13,970 nucleotides of DNA from Bacteroidota bacterium (GTDB lineage Bacteria > Bacteroidota > Bacteroidia > Bacteroidales > Bacteroidaceae): assembly GCA_023458215.1 (NCBI GenBank), contig JAEXAJ010000098.1, positions 1 to 13,970 on the forward strand, read 5' to 3'. Under the pieces are notes generated by a model. That model saw nothing but the letters and a program-made list of their open reading frames with translations, did not search any database and had not been told where the DNA came from. Each line of letters begins with the position of its first letter. Position 1 is the first letter of the stretch. Below are positions 1 to 8,459 of the stretch, piece by piece. Made by a program: the position numbers and the translations under genes.

Positions 1-689
1 ATCAGATAGTAGGCGTATCGGACGACAGTAATGCTAACATGCAAATCAACGGTCGTGCAGAAGAGAGCATCAGCATCCCTTTCAGTACCTTTGCCACCGC
101 TTATAACACCGGTGCCGATATCGGACTAATGTGCCTCACCATGAAACCGGGCTACAAAGTAACCACCCTGCAACCGCAGATTGAGAAGGTTATCAAGCAG
201 CACCATTTCATACATCCTGATGACAGCCAGGCTATAACAATGCTGAATGCCGAAGCCATGTTCTCGATGGTCGATTCACTCTTTGCGGGAATCAACGTAC
301 TGATCTGGATGATCGGGTTAGGTACACTGATAAGCGGTATTATCGGCGTGTCCAACATTATGATGGTGACTGTAAAGGAACGGACTACAGAAATAGGTAT
401 CCGCCGGGCTATAGGCGCCACTCCGCGCACCATCATGGAGCAAATCCTGACTGAAAGCATGGTGCTGACACTGATTGCAGGTATGGCAGGCATCTCGTTC
501 TCGGTGTTTATATTGCAGATGATGAACATGGGCATGCAGGTCGAACACCCCAACGTCAATTTTCAAGTAAGTTTCGGATTGGCAATAGGAGCCGCCATTA
601 TGGTAGTCATATTGGGTATAACAGCCGGAATCGCACCTGCATACCGTGCCATGTCCATCAAGCCTATTGAGGCGATAAGGGACGAGTAA
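1..689 (+). CDS. MacB-like ABC transporter permease, C-terminal part (5' end outside window)
   Basis: This is the C-terminal part of a MacB/FtsX-type ABC permease. The open frame runs in from the window edge (first whole codon at base 3), so the ATG at 39 is internal and not the start. What remains is the end of the periplasmic domain followed by the FtsX domain. That domain has a membrane segment around GINVLIWMIGLGTLISGIIG, the family signature NIMMVTVKERTTEIGIRRAIGA, two more hydrophobic segments, and the typical ending PAYRAMSIKPIEAIRDE. Proteins of this family couple ATP hydrolysis in the cytoplasm to movement of drugs, peptides or lipids through a periplasmic adaptor and an outer-membrane channel. 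The next two genes on the same strand encode exactly those partners, 48 nt and then 27 nt apart. I cannot see whether an ATPase domain is fused upstream or encoded separately. The substrate is unknown. Confidence 0.93.
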   Translation, partial: QIVGVSDDSNANMQINGRAEESISIPFSTFATAYNTGADIGLMCLTMKPGYKVTTLQPQIEKVIKQHHFIHPDDSQAITMLNAEAMFSMVDSLFAGINVLIWMIGLGTLISGIIGVSNIMMVTVKERTTEIGIRRAIGATPRTIMEQILTESMVLTLIAGMAGISFSVFILQMMNMGMQVEHPNVNFQVSFGLAIGAAIMVVILGITAGIAPAYRAMSIKPIEAIRDE

Positions 690-737
690 AAAAATAAAGA
701 ATGAAGAATCTAAATAAAATAATAATACTATAATAAG

Positions 738-1844
738 ATGAAAGCTAAGAAGTATCTGAAAATCGCATTGTTGGTGGTAGTAGCCGCCCTGTTTATCTGG
801 ACATTCGTGTTCCTGTACCAGAAGTCTCAACCTAAAATTGCTGTGTACGAAATAGTAACACCCGAAGTAACCGATTTGGAAAAGACAACTGTAGCTACCG
901 GTAAGGTAGAACCAAGAGACGAAGTCCTCATCAAACCGCAAATCTCGGGTATCGTTTCCGAAGTGTACAAAGAAGCCGGAGAGACTATCAAAAAGAACGA
1001 AGTCATCGCCAAAGTGAAGGTTATTCCCGAATTGGGACAATTAAATCAGGCCGAAAGCCGTGTACGTTTGGCAGAAATCAGTGCAGCGCAGGCTGAAACA
1101 GATTTCTCACGTGTACAAAAGCTATACAAAGACAAGCTAATCAGCACCGAAGAATACGAAAAAGGGGAAGTTACCATAAAACAAGCGCGCGAAGAGTTGC
1201 AAGCCGCCAAAGACAATCTGGAGATTATAAAAGAAGGTATTACCAAGAACAGCGCCTCTTTCAGTAGCACGTTGATCCGTTCCACTATCGACGGTTTGAT
1301 TCTGGATGTGCCCATCAAGGTAGGTAACTCGGTTATCATGAGTAATACCTTCAATGACGGAACCACTATCGCTACCGTAGCCAACATGAACGATTTGATT
1401 TTCCGTGGTAAGATCGACGAAACCGAAGTAGGACGTGTACACGAAGGCATGCCGGTAAAACTCACAATCGGTGCTTTACAGAATCTTTCTTTCAATGCCG
1501 TACTGGAATACATTTCTCCGAAAGGTGTGGAAGAAAATGGTGCCAATCAGTTTGAAATCAAAGCAGCCATTGCCGCACCGGATAGTGTACAGATACGTTC
1601 GGGATACTCCGCCAATGCCGAAATCGTACTGGAACGCATTCAGAAAACACTGGCTTTGCCCGAAAGCACTATCGAGTTCAGTGGCGACAGCACCTTTGTT
1701 TATGTAATGACTGATAGTGTTCCTGCACAGAAATTCGAGCGTAAACCCATCAAAGTAGGTATGAGCGACGGTATCAAGATCGCCGTCAAGAGTGGAATCA
1801 GCGCCAAAGACAAAATCCGTGGTGCCGAGAAAAAAGATAAATAA
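738..1844 (+). CDS. Efflux periplasmic adaptor (membrane fusion protein, HlyD/MacA-like)
   Basis: The 368-residue product is the periplasmic adaptor linking the inner-membrane permease to the TolC-like channel. A single N-terminal membrane anchor lies at about residues 7-27, after basic residues. The order is then: first half of a lipoyl-like domain (about 55-95, with the IKPQISGIVSEV strand pattern), a helical coiled-coil hairpin (about 98-168, rich in Glu, Lys, Ala and Gln), the second lipoyl half (about 178-214, STIDGLILDV), a beta-barrel domain (about 215-300) and a membrane-proximal domain (about 303-366). This order and length are normal for RND/MacA adaptors. The start is the first ATG after an AT-rich 48-nt gap following the permease and gives a proper anchor. 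Gene order and the same-strand partners point to a MacA-type role with an ABC permease, not an RND pump. Confidence 0.94.
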   Translation: MKAKKYLKIALLVVVAALFIWTFVFLYQKSQPKIAVYEIVTPEVTDLEKTTVATGKVEPRDEVLIKPQISGIVSEVYKEAGETIKKNEVIAKVKVIPELGQLNQAESRVRLAEISAAQAETDFSRVQKLYKDKLISTEEYEKGEVTIKQAREELQAAKDNLEIIKEGITKNSASFSSTLIRSTIDGLILDVPIKVGNSVIMSNTFNDGTTIATVANMNDLIFRGKIDETEVGRVHEGMPVKLTIGALQNLSFNAVLEYISPKGVEENGANQFEIKAAIAAPDSVQIRSGYSANAEIVLERIQKTLALPESTIEFSGDSTFVYVMTDSVPAQKFERKPIKVGMSDGIKIAVKSGISAKDKIRGAEKKDK

Positions 1845-1871
1845 ACCTAAACTGATTGAAGGAGAAGTATT

Positions 1872-3200
1872 ATGAATAAAAAGATATTTTTATATCTCGC
1901 TATAGTTGGCTGCATATCAGCACAGGCGCAAGAACGCTGGTCCTTGCGTCAATGCATCGACTATGCCATCGAGCACAATATCGACATTCGCAAGAGTGTC
2001 AATGCCACCGAACAACAAGCTGTTAACGCAAATACGGCCAAGTGGGCCCGGCTGCCGAACCTGAACGCCAGCGCCGGTCAAAGTTGGAACTGGGGACGTA
2101 CGCAAACGGCCATCAAAGACCAAAACACGGGCGACTATTCAACGGTATATGTCAACACCGCCAGCCACGGTACAAATATGAGTTTGAATACCAACATTCC
2201 TCTTTTTACCGGCTTTGAGATACCCAATCAGTATGCACTTACCAAGCTAAACCTGAAGGCAGCCATCGCCGACCTCGAAAAGGCGAAAGAGGATATTTCC
2301 ATCAATATAGCCTCGGGCTATCTGAAGGCACTGTTCAATGAAGAACTCTACCAGGTGGCTTTAGCACAAGTCAGCTTGAGCAAAGAGCAATATGCCCGCA
2401 TCAACCGTCTGGCCGAATTAGGAAAAGCCTCGCCCGCCGAAGTAGCCGAAGCCAAATCGCGTGTGGCGCAAGATGAGATGAAAGCCGTACAGGCATTCAA
2501 CAACTACAAGTTAAGCTTGCTCGATCTCAGCCAGCTGCTCGAGTTGGAAACACCGGAAGGTTTTGCGTTAGCTTCTCCGGATGCCAACCTGGATATGAAT
2601 CCCCTCACTCCGCCGGATGAGATTTATCAAACTGCGATGGTAAGCAAGCCGGGCGTTCAGGCGGCTCAGCTCCGTTTGGAAGGAAGCAAGCACAGCATTC
2701 GCATCGCTCAAAGCAACTATTATCCGCAACTAAGCCTGAACGGCAGTCTGGGAACGAATTATTATTCTACGATCGACCGCAACTTCAGTCAGCAGATGAA
2801 CGACAACTTCAGCAAGTATGTCGGTCTAAGCCTGAGCGTACCTATCTTCAACCGCTTCGCTACACGCAACCAAGTACGTACGGCACGCTTGAAACAAGAG
2901 AGTTTTGCACTGGATCTGGACAACGTAAAGAAGTCTCTCTACAAAGAGATTCAGCAAGCATGGTATAGCGCAACAGCTTCCGAAAGCAAATACACCAGCA
3001 GTAGAGCGGCCGCCATTGCCAGCGAAGAATCCTTTAAGTTGATGAGCGAGAAGTATGATAACGGAAAAGCAAACGCCGTAGAGTACAACGAAGCCAAACA
3101 AAATCTGATGAAAGCCCAGTCTGATGAGCTGCAAGCCAAGTATGAATATATATTCAATACGAAGATATTAGATTTCTACAAAGGTATTCCTATCGAATAA
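1872..3200 (+). CDS. TolC-family outer-membrane efflux channel
   Basis: The 442-residue protein has a signal peptide (about residues 1-19, ending AQAQ). It starts its mature part with RWSLRQCIDYAIEHN, the usual opening of outer-membrane efflux proteins. Two OEP repeats follow (about 21-220 and 240-440), rich in long Ala/Gln/Glu/Lys helices, as expected of the alpha-barrel that spans the periplasm. It should form the trimeric exit duct of the pump made with the two preceding genes. The start is supported by a good AAGGAG about 7 nt upstream (1859-1864), which is stronger than usual for this phylum. It lies 27 nt after the adaptor stop, and it is followed 21 nt later by a strong terminator, making it the last gene of the operon. 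Confidence 0.95.
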   Translation: MNKKIFLYLAIVGCISAQAQERWSLRQCIDYAIEHNIDIRKSVNATEQQAVNANTAKWARLPNLNASAGQSWNWGRTQTAIKDQNTGDYSTVYVNTASHGTNMSLNTNIPLFTGFEIPNQYALTKLNLKAAIADLEKAKEDISINIASGYLKALFNEELYQVALAQVSLSKEQYARINRLAELGKASPAEVAEAKSRVAQDEMKAVQAFNNYKLSLLDLSQLLELETPEGFALASPDANLDMNPLTPPDEIYQTAMVSKPGVQAAQLRLEGSKHSIRIAQSNYYPQLSLNGSLGTNYYSTIDRNFSQQMNDNFSKYVGLSLSVPIFNRFATRNQVRTARLKQESFALDLDNVKKSLYKEIQQAWYSATASESKYTSSRAAAIASEESFKLMSEKYDNGKANAVEYNEAKQNLMKAQSDELQAKYEYIFNTKILDFYKGIPIE

Positions 3201-3221
3201 GTTATCATAAGCAGAAAACAC

Positions 3222-3264
3222 AAAGCCAACTAACCCGAAAAAATGAGTTAGTTGGCTTTTTCTT
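3222..3264. terminator. Bidirectional rho-independent terminator between efflux operon and susD
   Basis: A perfect 13-bp stem pairs 3222-3234 (AAAGCCAACTAAC) with 3247-3259, around a 12-nt loop. On the plus strand the stem runs into a T-rich tract (3257-3264), so it should end the efflux operon. On the minus strand it is followed by GTGTTTTCTGC, also T-rich, so it can end the susC-susD transcript as well. It lies between two convergent genes. Confidence 0.9.
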
Positions 3265-3293
3265 TAAGATTCAAATTTAAGGCGAGAAGTTTA

Positions 3294-5009
3294 TCAATTA
3301 CTTGTAGGGTTCTGTGTCAGAGTTCCCGGATAAGAGTCAATTGCATCTTGTGGAATATAATAAGTTACACGATAATCTGTAGCAGGTACATCTTCAAATT
3401 GCTTATGCGGCCCTGGATAATGGCGTGTCAATGCTTTGCCATTGCGGAACACATCATAACTACGCTCAGCCTGATAGGCTAACTCCAACTGACGTTCTTT
3501 ATCAATGCGCTCGCCGGCATTGGTAGCATCCAACGAAGCATAGCCAGCGCCCGGAATAGAACGGTTGCGGATAAGATTCAAGTCGAGCAATGCCTCAGAA
3601 TATTTTCCCAACTTGGCATAAGCCTCAGCACGATTCAAATAAATCTCACCCAAACGGCTGATGACCGGCGAATGCAAGTGGGTGTCTTCCCCCTCGCGCG
3701 AGCACTTTGTAATGTAGAACTGGGGATATGCACGATTCAAGGAAATGTAATAATCAAGTACCCCTGTATACGTATTTCCATCTTTATAATTGATTGAATA
3801 AATTTCTTGTCCGGCATCTACCGGAGTCAACGTATAAGTATTGTCACCATCCTTGCAGGTCACAGTATTCCCGGTATGGGTTACAGGTGCCTGGATATAA
3901 TTCAAGGTAGTAGGGCTGTCTTGTACAATAAAGCGGAAAACTTCGGTATATCCGCTACCGTCTTCTTTTTCCTCATAGGTAGGTTCGATGAAAGCTGCAC
4001 GGGCATCTACTATTTTATAATGATCGGGACGCCAGTCGTTGCGACCTGTCTCGTTCAACAAGGCAATGTATTTTGCACTGGCATACATTTCGCCCCAACC
4101 CATACCACCGATGTTGGCATACATACCACCTACACCGTAGTAATGATCGAAACCGGAAAATTCGGAAGCCAAACGTTTCACCACAAAAATGGATTCGTCG
4201 TTATTCTCAGGAACAATCGTATTGTACTTCATGAACTCGGCATTGGAGAGCAGTGAGTATTTATGAGAATCAATCACCTTCCCGGCATAGTCCACAGCCA
4301 GTTGAGCATACTTTGCATTCGGAGATTCATAGGTTCCACTCATATAAAGATATACGCGTGACAAGATAGCTTGTGCAGCTTCTTTAGAAGCATAAGCCGG
4401 CCCTTTGTCCAATGACATCAGGCTTTCCGCCTTAGTCAAGTCACTGATTACTTGTTCGTAAGTAGCCTGTACGGTAGCACGATCCGGCAGATTCAGATTG
4501 TTTACATCATCAGGAGTACCATTTACGATAGGCACCCCTAAGTTCGTCTCCGGACTTTGGTAGTAAGGACGACCATAAGCACGGACAAAATAGAAATACA
4601 TCAACCCACGAATAAAATAACATTCACCAATCTGATTGTCTATCGCTTCGCTCTGTCCTTCGTCTATCATGCTAATAACGTTTGAAGCCTGGGCAATAGC
4701 TTTGTAGCCGTAATCCCAGAAATTCATTAACCGATAATTGGCCGGAGTGCGCGAGTAGGAGATAAATTCAAAGAATGCGTCTGTAGACCCGCCGCGAATC
4801 ATCATATTGTCACCTGCATATTCACCGCAACGATGCATAGGGTCTGACCACGTTTTCAACTGTGCATAAATACCGTTCAACAATGATTCCAACGAGGTGT
4901 TCGGATCACCGGTAATTTGTTCTGCGGCCATTGAACCATAAGGTAAACGTTCAATGTCGCAAGCGGTCAATGACATTACCGCAAGAAGTATAGCTAATAT
5001 CTTTTTCAT
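3294..5009 (-). CDS. SusD-like nutrient-binding outer-membrane lipoprotein (RagB/SusD family)
   Basis: The 571-residue protein is the lid lipoprotein that sits on a SusC-type transporter at the cell surface and captures a glycan or peptide ligand. A lipoprotein signal ends in LTAC with the lipid-bearing Cys at 17. The SusD N-terminal TPR region includes the family pattern around residues 127-150 (ECYFIRGLMYFYFVRAYGRP). The C-terminal SusD region has RLGEIYLNRAEAYAKLGKY and the conserved ending with YYIP. Length is typical. The gene starts 13 nt after the susC-like stop, so the two are surely co-transcribed and probably translated together. No enzyme gene or SusE/SusF-like binding protein follows: the next element is a terminator. 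The ligand cannot be deduced from what is here. Confidence 0.95.
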   Translation of the reverse strand: MKKILAILLAVMSLTACDIERLPYGSMAAEQITGDPNTSLESLLNGIYAQLKTWSDPMHRCGEYAGDNMMIRGGSTDAFFEFISYSRTPANYRLMNFWDYGYKAIAQASNVISMIDEGQSEAIDNQIGECYFIRGLMYFYFVRAYGRPYYQSPETNLGVPIVNGTPDDVNNLNLPDRATVQATYEQVISDLTKAESLMSLDKGPAYASKEAAQAILSRVYLYMSGTYESPNAKYAQLAVDYAGKVIDSHKYSLLSNAEFMKYNTIVPENNDESIFVVKRLASEFSGFDHYYGVGGMYANIGGMGWGEMYASAKYIALLNETGRNDWRPDHYKIVDARAAFIEPTYEEKEDGSGYTEVFRFIVQDSPTTLNYIQAPVTHTGNTVTCKDGDNTYTLTPVDAGQEIYSINYKDGNTYTGVLDYYISLNRAYPQFYITKCSREGEDTHLHSPVISRLGEIYLNRAEAYAKLGKYSEALLDLNLIRNRSIPGAGYASLDATNAGERIDKERQLELAYQAERSYDVFRNGKALTRHYPGPHKQFEDVPATDYRVTYYIPQDAIDSYPGTLTQNPTSN

Positions 5010-5022
5010 AAGTCAGTTCTAA

Positions 5023-8000
5023 TTAAAAGGTTAGATTAACACCAAACATAAACTTGCGTACTGAAGGGTACACGCCGGGACCGGTAGAGCTCATAACAGT
5101 ACCATTATCCTGATCGGCCGGCAGTTCAGGATCGACACCGGAATACTTGGTAATGGTAAAGAGGTTCTCGCCGGTGAAGTACACGCGCATATTGGATATA
5201 AAATATTGGGGTAACTTAAAGTTATAGCCCACTGTCAACGAACGCATTTTGAAGTAGTCGCTATCTTCCAGATAACGGGAAGAAGCTGCGTTACTTTGAG
5301 AATCATTATTGTACTTAGCCACAGGATGAGTAGCGATATCACCCGGTTTCTCCCAACGTTTCCAGCCTTCTTGAAGTTTCATCTGGTTACGGTCAGTATA
5401 AGTACCATCCGAATCATATTCCTGTCGAGAGTAGTTATAGAGAGTACCTCCCACCGAGTAGCCGAATACTGCCCCAAGGTCGAAGTTCTTCCAAGTCAAC
5501 GAAGTGCTGAAACCACCGAAGAAATCGGGAGAAGCGCTGCCACACTTCACTTTGTCGGCTTTGGCATAATTGCTGGTTACTTCACGAGTACTCACTCCGT
5601 CTTTGGTAACTGTAGTATACCATTGCGGAGCACCATTTTCGGGATTGACACCCGCCCATTCCTGCAAATAATAAGTATCGATCGGAGAACCCGGCTCTAA
5701 TACATAATCGGCAGTTCCGGCAATATTCAAACCTGCCCCTCTCTTGATGGGTCTTACCACATAGTTGCCGTCGGCATCTTTTACCTTATAAAGTTTTTTA
5801 AGCGTATTGCTGTTATGTCCCAGGTTAAAGTCCACACTCCAGTTCCAGTCTTTAGTACGGATAATGTCACCGCCAATATTGATTTCAATACCCGTATTCT
5901 TCATCTCACCGATATTTTTCCAGATAGAGGTTACACCGGTCAACCCGCTGATAGGCACCTTATAGAGAATGTTATCCGTATTCTTAATATAATAGTCGAA
6001 GTTAAATCGCAAGCGGTTGCTGAATAGAGTTGCATCCAGACCGATACCGGTAGTATAGGTTTTCTCCCAAGTAAGATCTTTGTTACCGATTTGAGAGATC
6101 AAAGCACCCGAATCGCCGTTATAGCTGGATGATACGCTATACAAGTCGTATTGCGGATAAAGATCTGACGGACGATTACCTACTGAACCGTAAGCTACAC
6201 GAAGTTTCAAGTTGTCTACCCAATCGGCATTGAACCATGCTTCGTGATTGATATTCCAGCCGGCACTGACTGAAAAGAAATTACCATACTTAGCATTATC
6301 ACCAAAATTGGATGCACCGTCACGACGGAAAGAGACTTGGGCTAAATATTTATTATCATAAGAATAGTTGGCGTTGAACAAGTAAGACTGCACAGCCCAC
6401 TCGCTGATTCGACCTTTTGTTCTTTCGGGTTTAGCCACTACATCCAGTACTTCGAACCCGGGTATAAAACCGGTACCATATACATCCAATACTTTTCCCC
6501 AGTAGTCATTGAACTCATAAGCCACCAAACCATTCACAGCATGTTTGCCGAAGCTATGGTTAAAACGCAAAATCTGATTGGTATAACGACGCGCCGATTC
6601 GGAGCGATAATCCGTGATACGTCCATTAACACTTTCGCCACCCACAGAACGAGGATCAGTATATCCTTCCGAAGCATAAGTGATATAACGATAGTTATTT
6701 ACTGAAGAGAAGGTCAACCATTTGGTAATCCGAATATCAAAATCAAAGTTTCCCATGAACTCCAGGTTTCGGGAAGAACTATGATTCCACTGCAAATCAT
6801 TCAGATAATTGTTTTGAGCTGAGTTCACCCAGCCTGAATAACGATTAGGAACCAAGTTGCCATTCTCATCAAAAGGACTATCCCACGGAAACATAGAGTA
6901 CATGGATGTCACGTCATATTGCCGATCTTTGATATCACGACGAGAGCCATAAACACTGGGTTTTACTGTCAACCACGAAAAAGGTTTGTAGGTAGTACGC
7001 AAGCGGAAGTTATAGCGCGAATAATCATATCCTTTCACGGCTCCCTCTTCATCGTAATAGCCTAAAGATAAATAAGATTGCAAAGTTTCACTCCCCCCTT
7101 GCAGAGAAACATTGTACTCTTGGTTGAAACCATTGTGAGTAGCCAGGTCCCACCAACTGAAGTCGCTGTTGCGCAAATCCGGGTTGTAACGGGGAAACTT
7201 AATTTCATTCTGATTGGAGAAAGAGGAATAGTAATCATAAAGTTCGGCACCATTCATCACTTCCAAATTGCCATTGTTCAGTGTACTGATACCAAGTTTG
7301 GCCGATACATTAGCACTCATCTTTCCAGCTTTACCACTTTTTGTAGTAACGACCACTACACCGTTGGCACCCTGCGAACCATAAATGGCTGTAGAAGCGG
7401 CATCCTTCAAGACTGTCATTGTTTCAATATCACTGGGATTTAGCTGTCCGGCACTACTACCTACAATCACACCATCGACTACCCAAAGCGGAGCAGTTCC
7501 TCCATTCAGGGTGGCTTGTCCACGAATTACTACGGCACCGCTAGAACCCGGTTGCCCCGAACCGGGAGCAACATATACGCCGGCTACTTTACCATTCAAC
7601 AGATTTTCAACAGACGGACTAGTGATGTCTCTCAATTTATCACCTTTCACTGATTGCATTGCACCCGTTAAACTTTCTTTGCGCTGGGTACTATAGCCCA
7701 CTACCACTACTTCATCCAAAGTCTCGGTATCTTCGGCCAACTGGATTCGGCCCATGTTTGCGGCAGCCTTTACCTCAATGGACTTATATCCGATAAACGA
7801 AATAGTCAAAGTGGCGCCAACAGGGGCGCTGAGTTCATACTCACCATCAATGTTGGTGATAGTTCCGTTACTTGTACCCTTGACAACAATACTGGCGCCA
7901 ATCAACGGTTCGCCCGTTGTGGCATCAAGTAAGACTCCTTTGATTTTTGTAGTCTGTTGGCTGACAATAGGCAAAGAGGAGTCAACTGTCGTTAAGTTAG

Positions 8001-8082
8001 CAAATGAAGAGATAGACGCGGCAGACAATATGCCGACCAGCAAGGCATACTTGCTTGTTTGAGTCAAGCTTTTAAATTTCAT
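5023..8082 (-). CDS. SusC-like TonB-dependent outer-membrane transporter (SusC/RagA family)
   Basis: This is a 1019-residue outer-membrane importer that moves a ligand delivered by its SusD partner into the periplasm using TonB energy. From the N-terminus: signal peptide (about 1-29), CarboxypepD_reg-like domain (about 47-116, KGVLLDATTGEPLIGASIVV), a TonB box DEVVVVGY at 123-130, a plug domain (about 136-255, with GANGVVVVTTKSG), then a long beta-barrel ending in aromatic F (FGVNLTF). There is no STN domain, so direct control by a neighbouring anti-sigma factor is unlikely, and none is encoded nearby. I prefer the ATG at 8080-8082. A GTG two codons upstream (8086-8088) is also in frame but makes no difference to the signal peptide. 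Upstream lies an invertible promoter segment that is likely to switch this gene and susD on and off. The substrate is unknown. Confidence 0.95.
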   Translation of the reverse strand: MKFKSLTQTSKYALLVGILSAASISSFANLTTVDSSLPIVSQQTTKIKGVLLDATTGEPLIGASIVVKGTSNGTITNIDGEYELSAPVGATLTISFIGYKSIEVKAAANMGRIQLAEDTETLDEVVVVGYSTQRKESLTGAMQSVKGDKLRDITSPSVENLLNGKVAGVYVAPGSGQPGSSGAVVIRGQATLNGGTAPLWVVDGVIVGSSAGQLNPSDIETMTVLKDAASTAIYGSQGANGVVVVTTKSGKAGKMSANVSAKLGISTLNNGNLEVMNGAELYDYYSSFSNQNEIKFPRYNPDLRNSDFSWWDLATHNGFNQEYNVSLQGGSETLQSYLSLGYYDEEGAVKGYDYSRYNFRLRTTYKPFSWLTVKPSVYGSRRDIKDRQYDVTSMYSMFPWDSPFDENGNLVPNRYSGWVNSAQNNYLNDLQWNHSSSRNLEFMGNFDFDIRITKWLTFSSVNNYRYITYASEGYTDPRSVGGESVNGRITDYRSESARRYTNQILRFNHSFGKHAVNGLVAYEFNDYWGKVLDVYGTGFIPGFEVLDVVAKPERTKGRISEWAVQSYLFNANYSYDNKYLAQVSFRRDGASNFGDNAKYGNFFSVSAGWNINHEAWFNADWVDNLKLRVAYGSVGNRPSDLYPQYDLYSVSSSYNGDSGALISQIGNKDLTWEKTYTTGIGLDATLFSNRLRFNFDYYIKNTDNILYKVPISGLTGVTSIWKNIGEMKNTGIEINIGGDIIRTKDWNWSVDFNLGHNSNTLKKLYKVKDADGNYVVRPIKRGAGLNIAGTADYVLEPGSPIDTYYLQEWAGVNPENGAPQWYTTVTKDGVSTREVTSNYAKADKVKCGSASPDFFGGFSTSLTWKNFDLGAVFGYSVGGTLYNYSRQEYDSDGTYTDRNQMKLQEGWKRWEKPGDIATHPVAKYNNDSQSNAASSRYLEDSDYFKMRSLTVGYNFKLPQYFISNMRVYFTGENLFTITKYSGVDPELPADQDNGTVMSSTGPGVYPSVRKFMFGVNLTF

Positions 8083-8155
8083 AAGCACTGCATATAAGGT
8101 TAATAAAGTATTATTTTAGGAAGACAGCAACAATACAAAAACATGCATAAAAACA

Positions 8156-8176
8156 AGTTCAATAAGAACTTGGTAT
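8156..8176 (-). repeat. Left inverted repeat (IRL) of the invertible segment
   Basis: This 21-bp sequence is the exact reverse complement of 8439-8459. Read on the minus strand, its core AGTTCTTATTGAACT fits the Tsr0667-type consensus AGTYYYN4GDACT. The site is itself a dyad: at 8154-8172 the arms CAAGTTC and GAACTTG are perfect 7-bp complements around a 5-bp centre, the usual form of a tyrosine recombinase core site. Confidence 0.93.
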
Positions 8177-8386
8177 TCTCATTTACAGCATTTAATGTTA
8201 GATATAAACGACCTTTTGATAGTGGAAAAACCGTTTATCGATTATTTATAACCTACTATTTATAAAGCATATAACGACGTGTGCGAGAATAAATACTTAT
8301 TAAGACAGATTGCTCGAAATAGATACTAATATTAAAGAAGAGAGAGAGAAAATAAATTTTTAATATGTATTTTTTATAAAGAAAGT

Positions 8387-8415
8387 TTTGTATTGCAAAC
8401 TTTTCATTATATTTG
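8387..8415 (+). promoter_or_regulatory. Promoter inside the invertible segment, currently pointing right
   Basis: A -33-like TTTG (8387-8390) is followed, after 17 bp, by TATATTTG (8408-8415), an exact TAnnTTTG Bacteroides -7 box. Transcription should start near 8421 and run out through the right repeat. No matching -7 box faces left anywhere between 8083 and the right repeat, so only inversion would supply susC with this promoter. The 17-bp spacing is slightly shorter than the usual 19 or so. Confidence 0.8.
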
Positions 8416-8438
8416 CCCACGCTATGGAACGAGGCAAC

Positions 8439-8459
8439 ATACCAAGTTCTTATTGAACT
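8439..8459 (+). repeat. Right inverted repeat (IRR) of the invertible segment
   Basis: This is the exact 21-bp inverted copy of 8156-8176. The core AGTTCTTATTGAACT at 8445-8459 has AGTTC/GAACT arms around a 5-bp centre and matches AGTYYYN4GDACT on the plus strand. Unlike the left copy, the dyad stops at 5 bp per arm because the outer bases on the right differ (GT instead of TG). Confidence 0.93.

Larger units (their letters stand above)
8156..8459. other. Invertible promoter segment (phase-variation switch for susCD)
   Basis: Two perfect 21-bp inverted repeats bound 262 bp of AT-rich DNA with a single good Bacteroides promoter at one end. Each repeat carries the core AGTTCTTATTGAACT, read inward on opposite strands. 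It matches AGTYYYN4GDACT, the consensus reported for segments flipped by the tyrosine recombinase Tsr0667 in B. fragilis, most of which lie beside susC/susD genes. Recombination between the repeats would reverse the segment about position 8307.5. The -7 box would move from 8408-8415 (plus) to 8200-8207 (minus), putting the transcription start near 8194, about 112 nt before the susC ATG. As sequenced, the promoter points right, so this copy is likely OFF for susCD. No recombinase is encoded in the window, so it must act in trans. The sequence shows the architecture; inversion itself is inferred. Confidence 0.9.

Noticed and set aside
318..1040. 240-codon minus-strand frame across the permease and adaptor genes
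   Set aside because: It lies antisense to two clear efflux genes and its translation is low-complexity Tyr/His/Cys-rich, typical of a shadow frame.
7078..7696. Plus-strand frames opposite susC
   Set aside because: They overlap the conserved plug region of SusC on the other strand and have no recognisable domain or start signal.
8083..8088. GTG start for susC at 8088
   Set aside because: Possible, but it adds only two residues before an ATG that begins a normal signal peptide; ATG is the simpler choice.
8156..8459. Insertion sequence or MITE bounded by inverted repeats
   Set aside because: There is no target-site duplication outside the repeats and no transposase. Each repeat has an internal dyad and matches a known invertase consensus, and the interior holds a promoter, all of which fit an inversion switch better.
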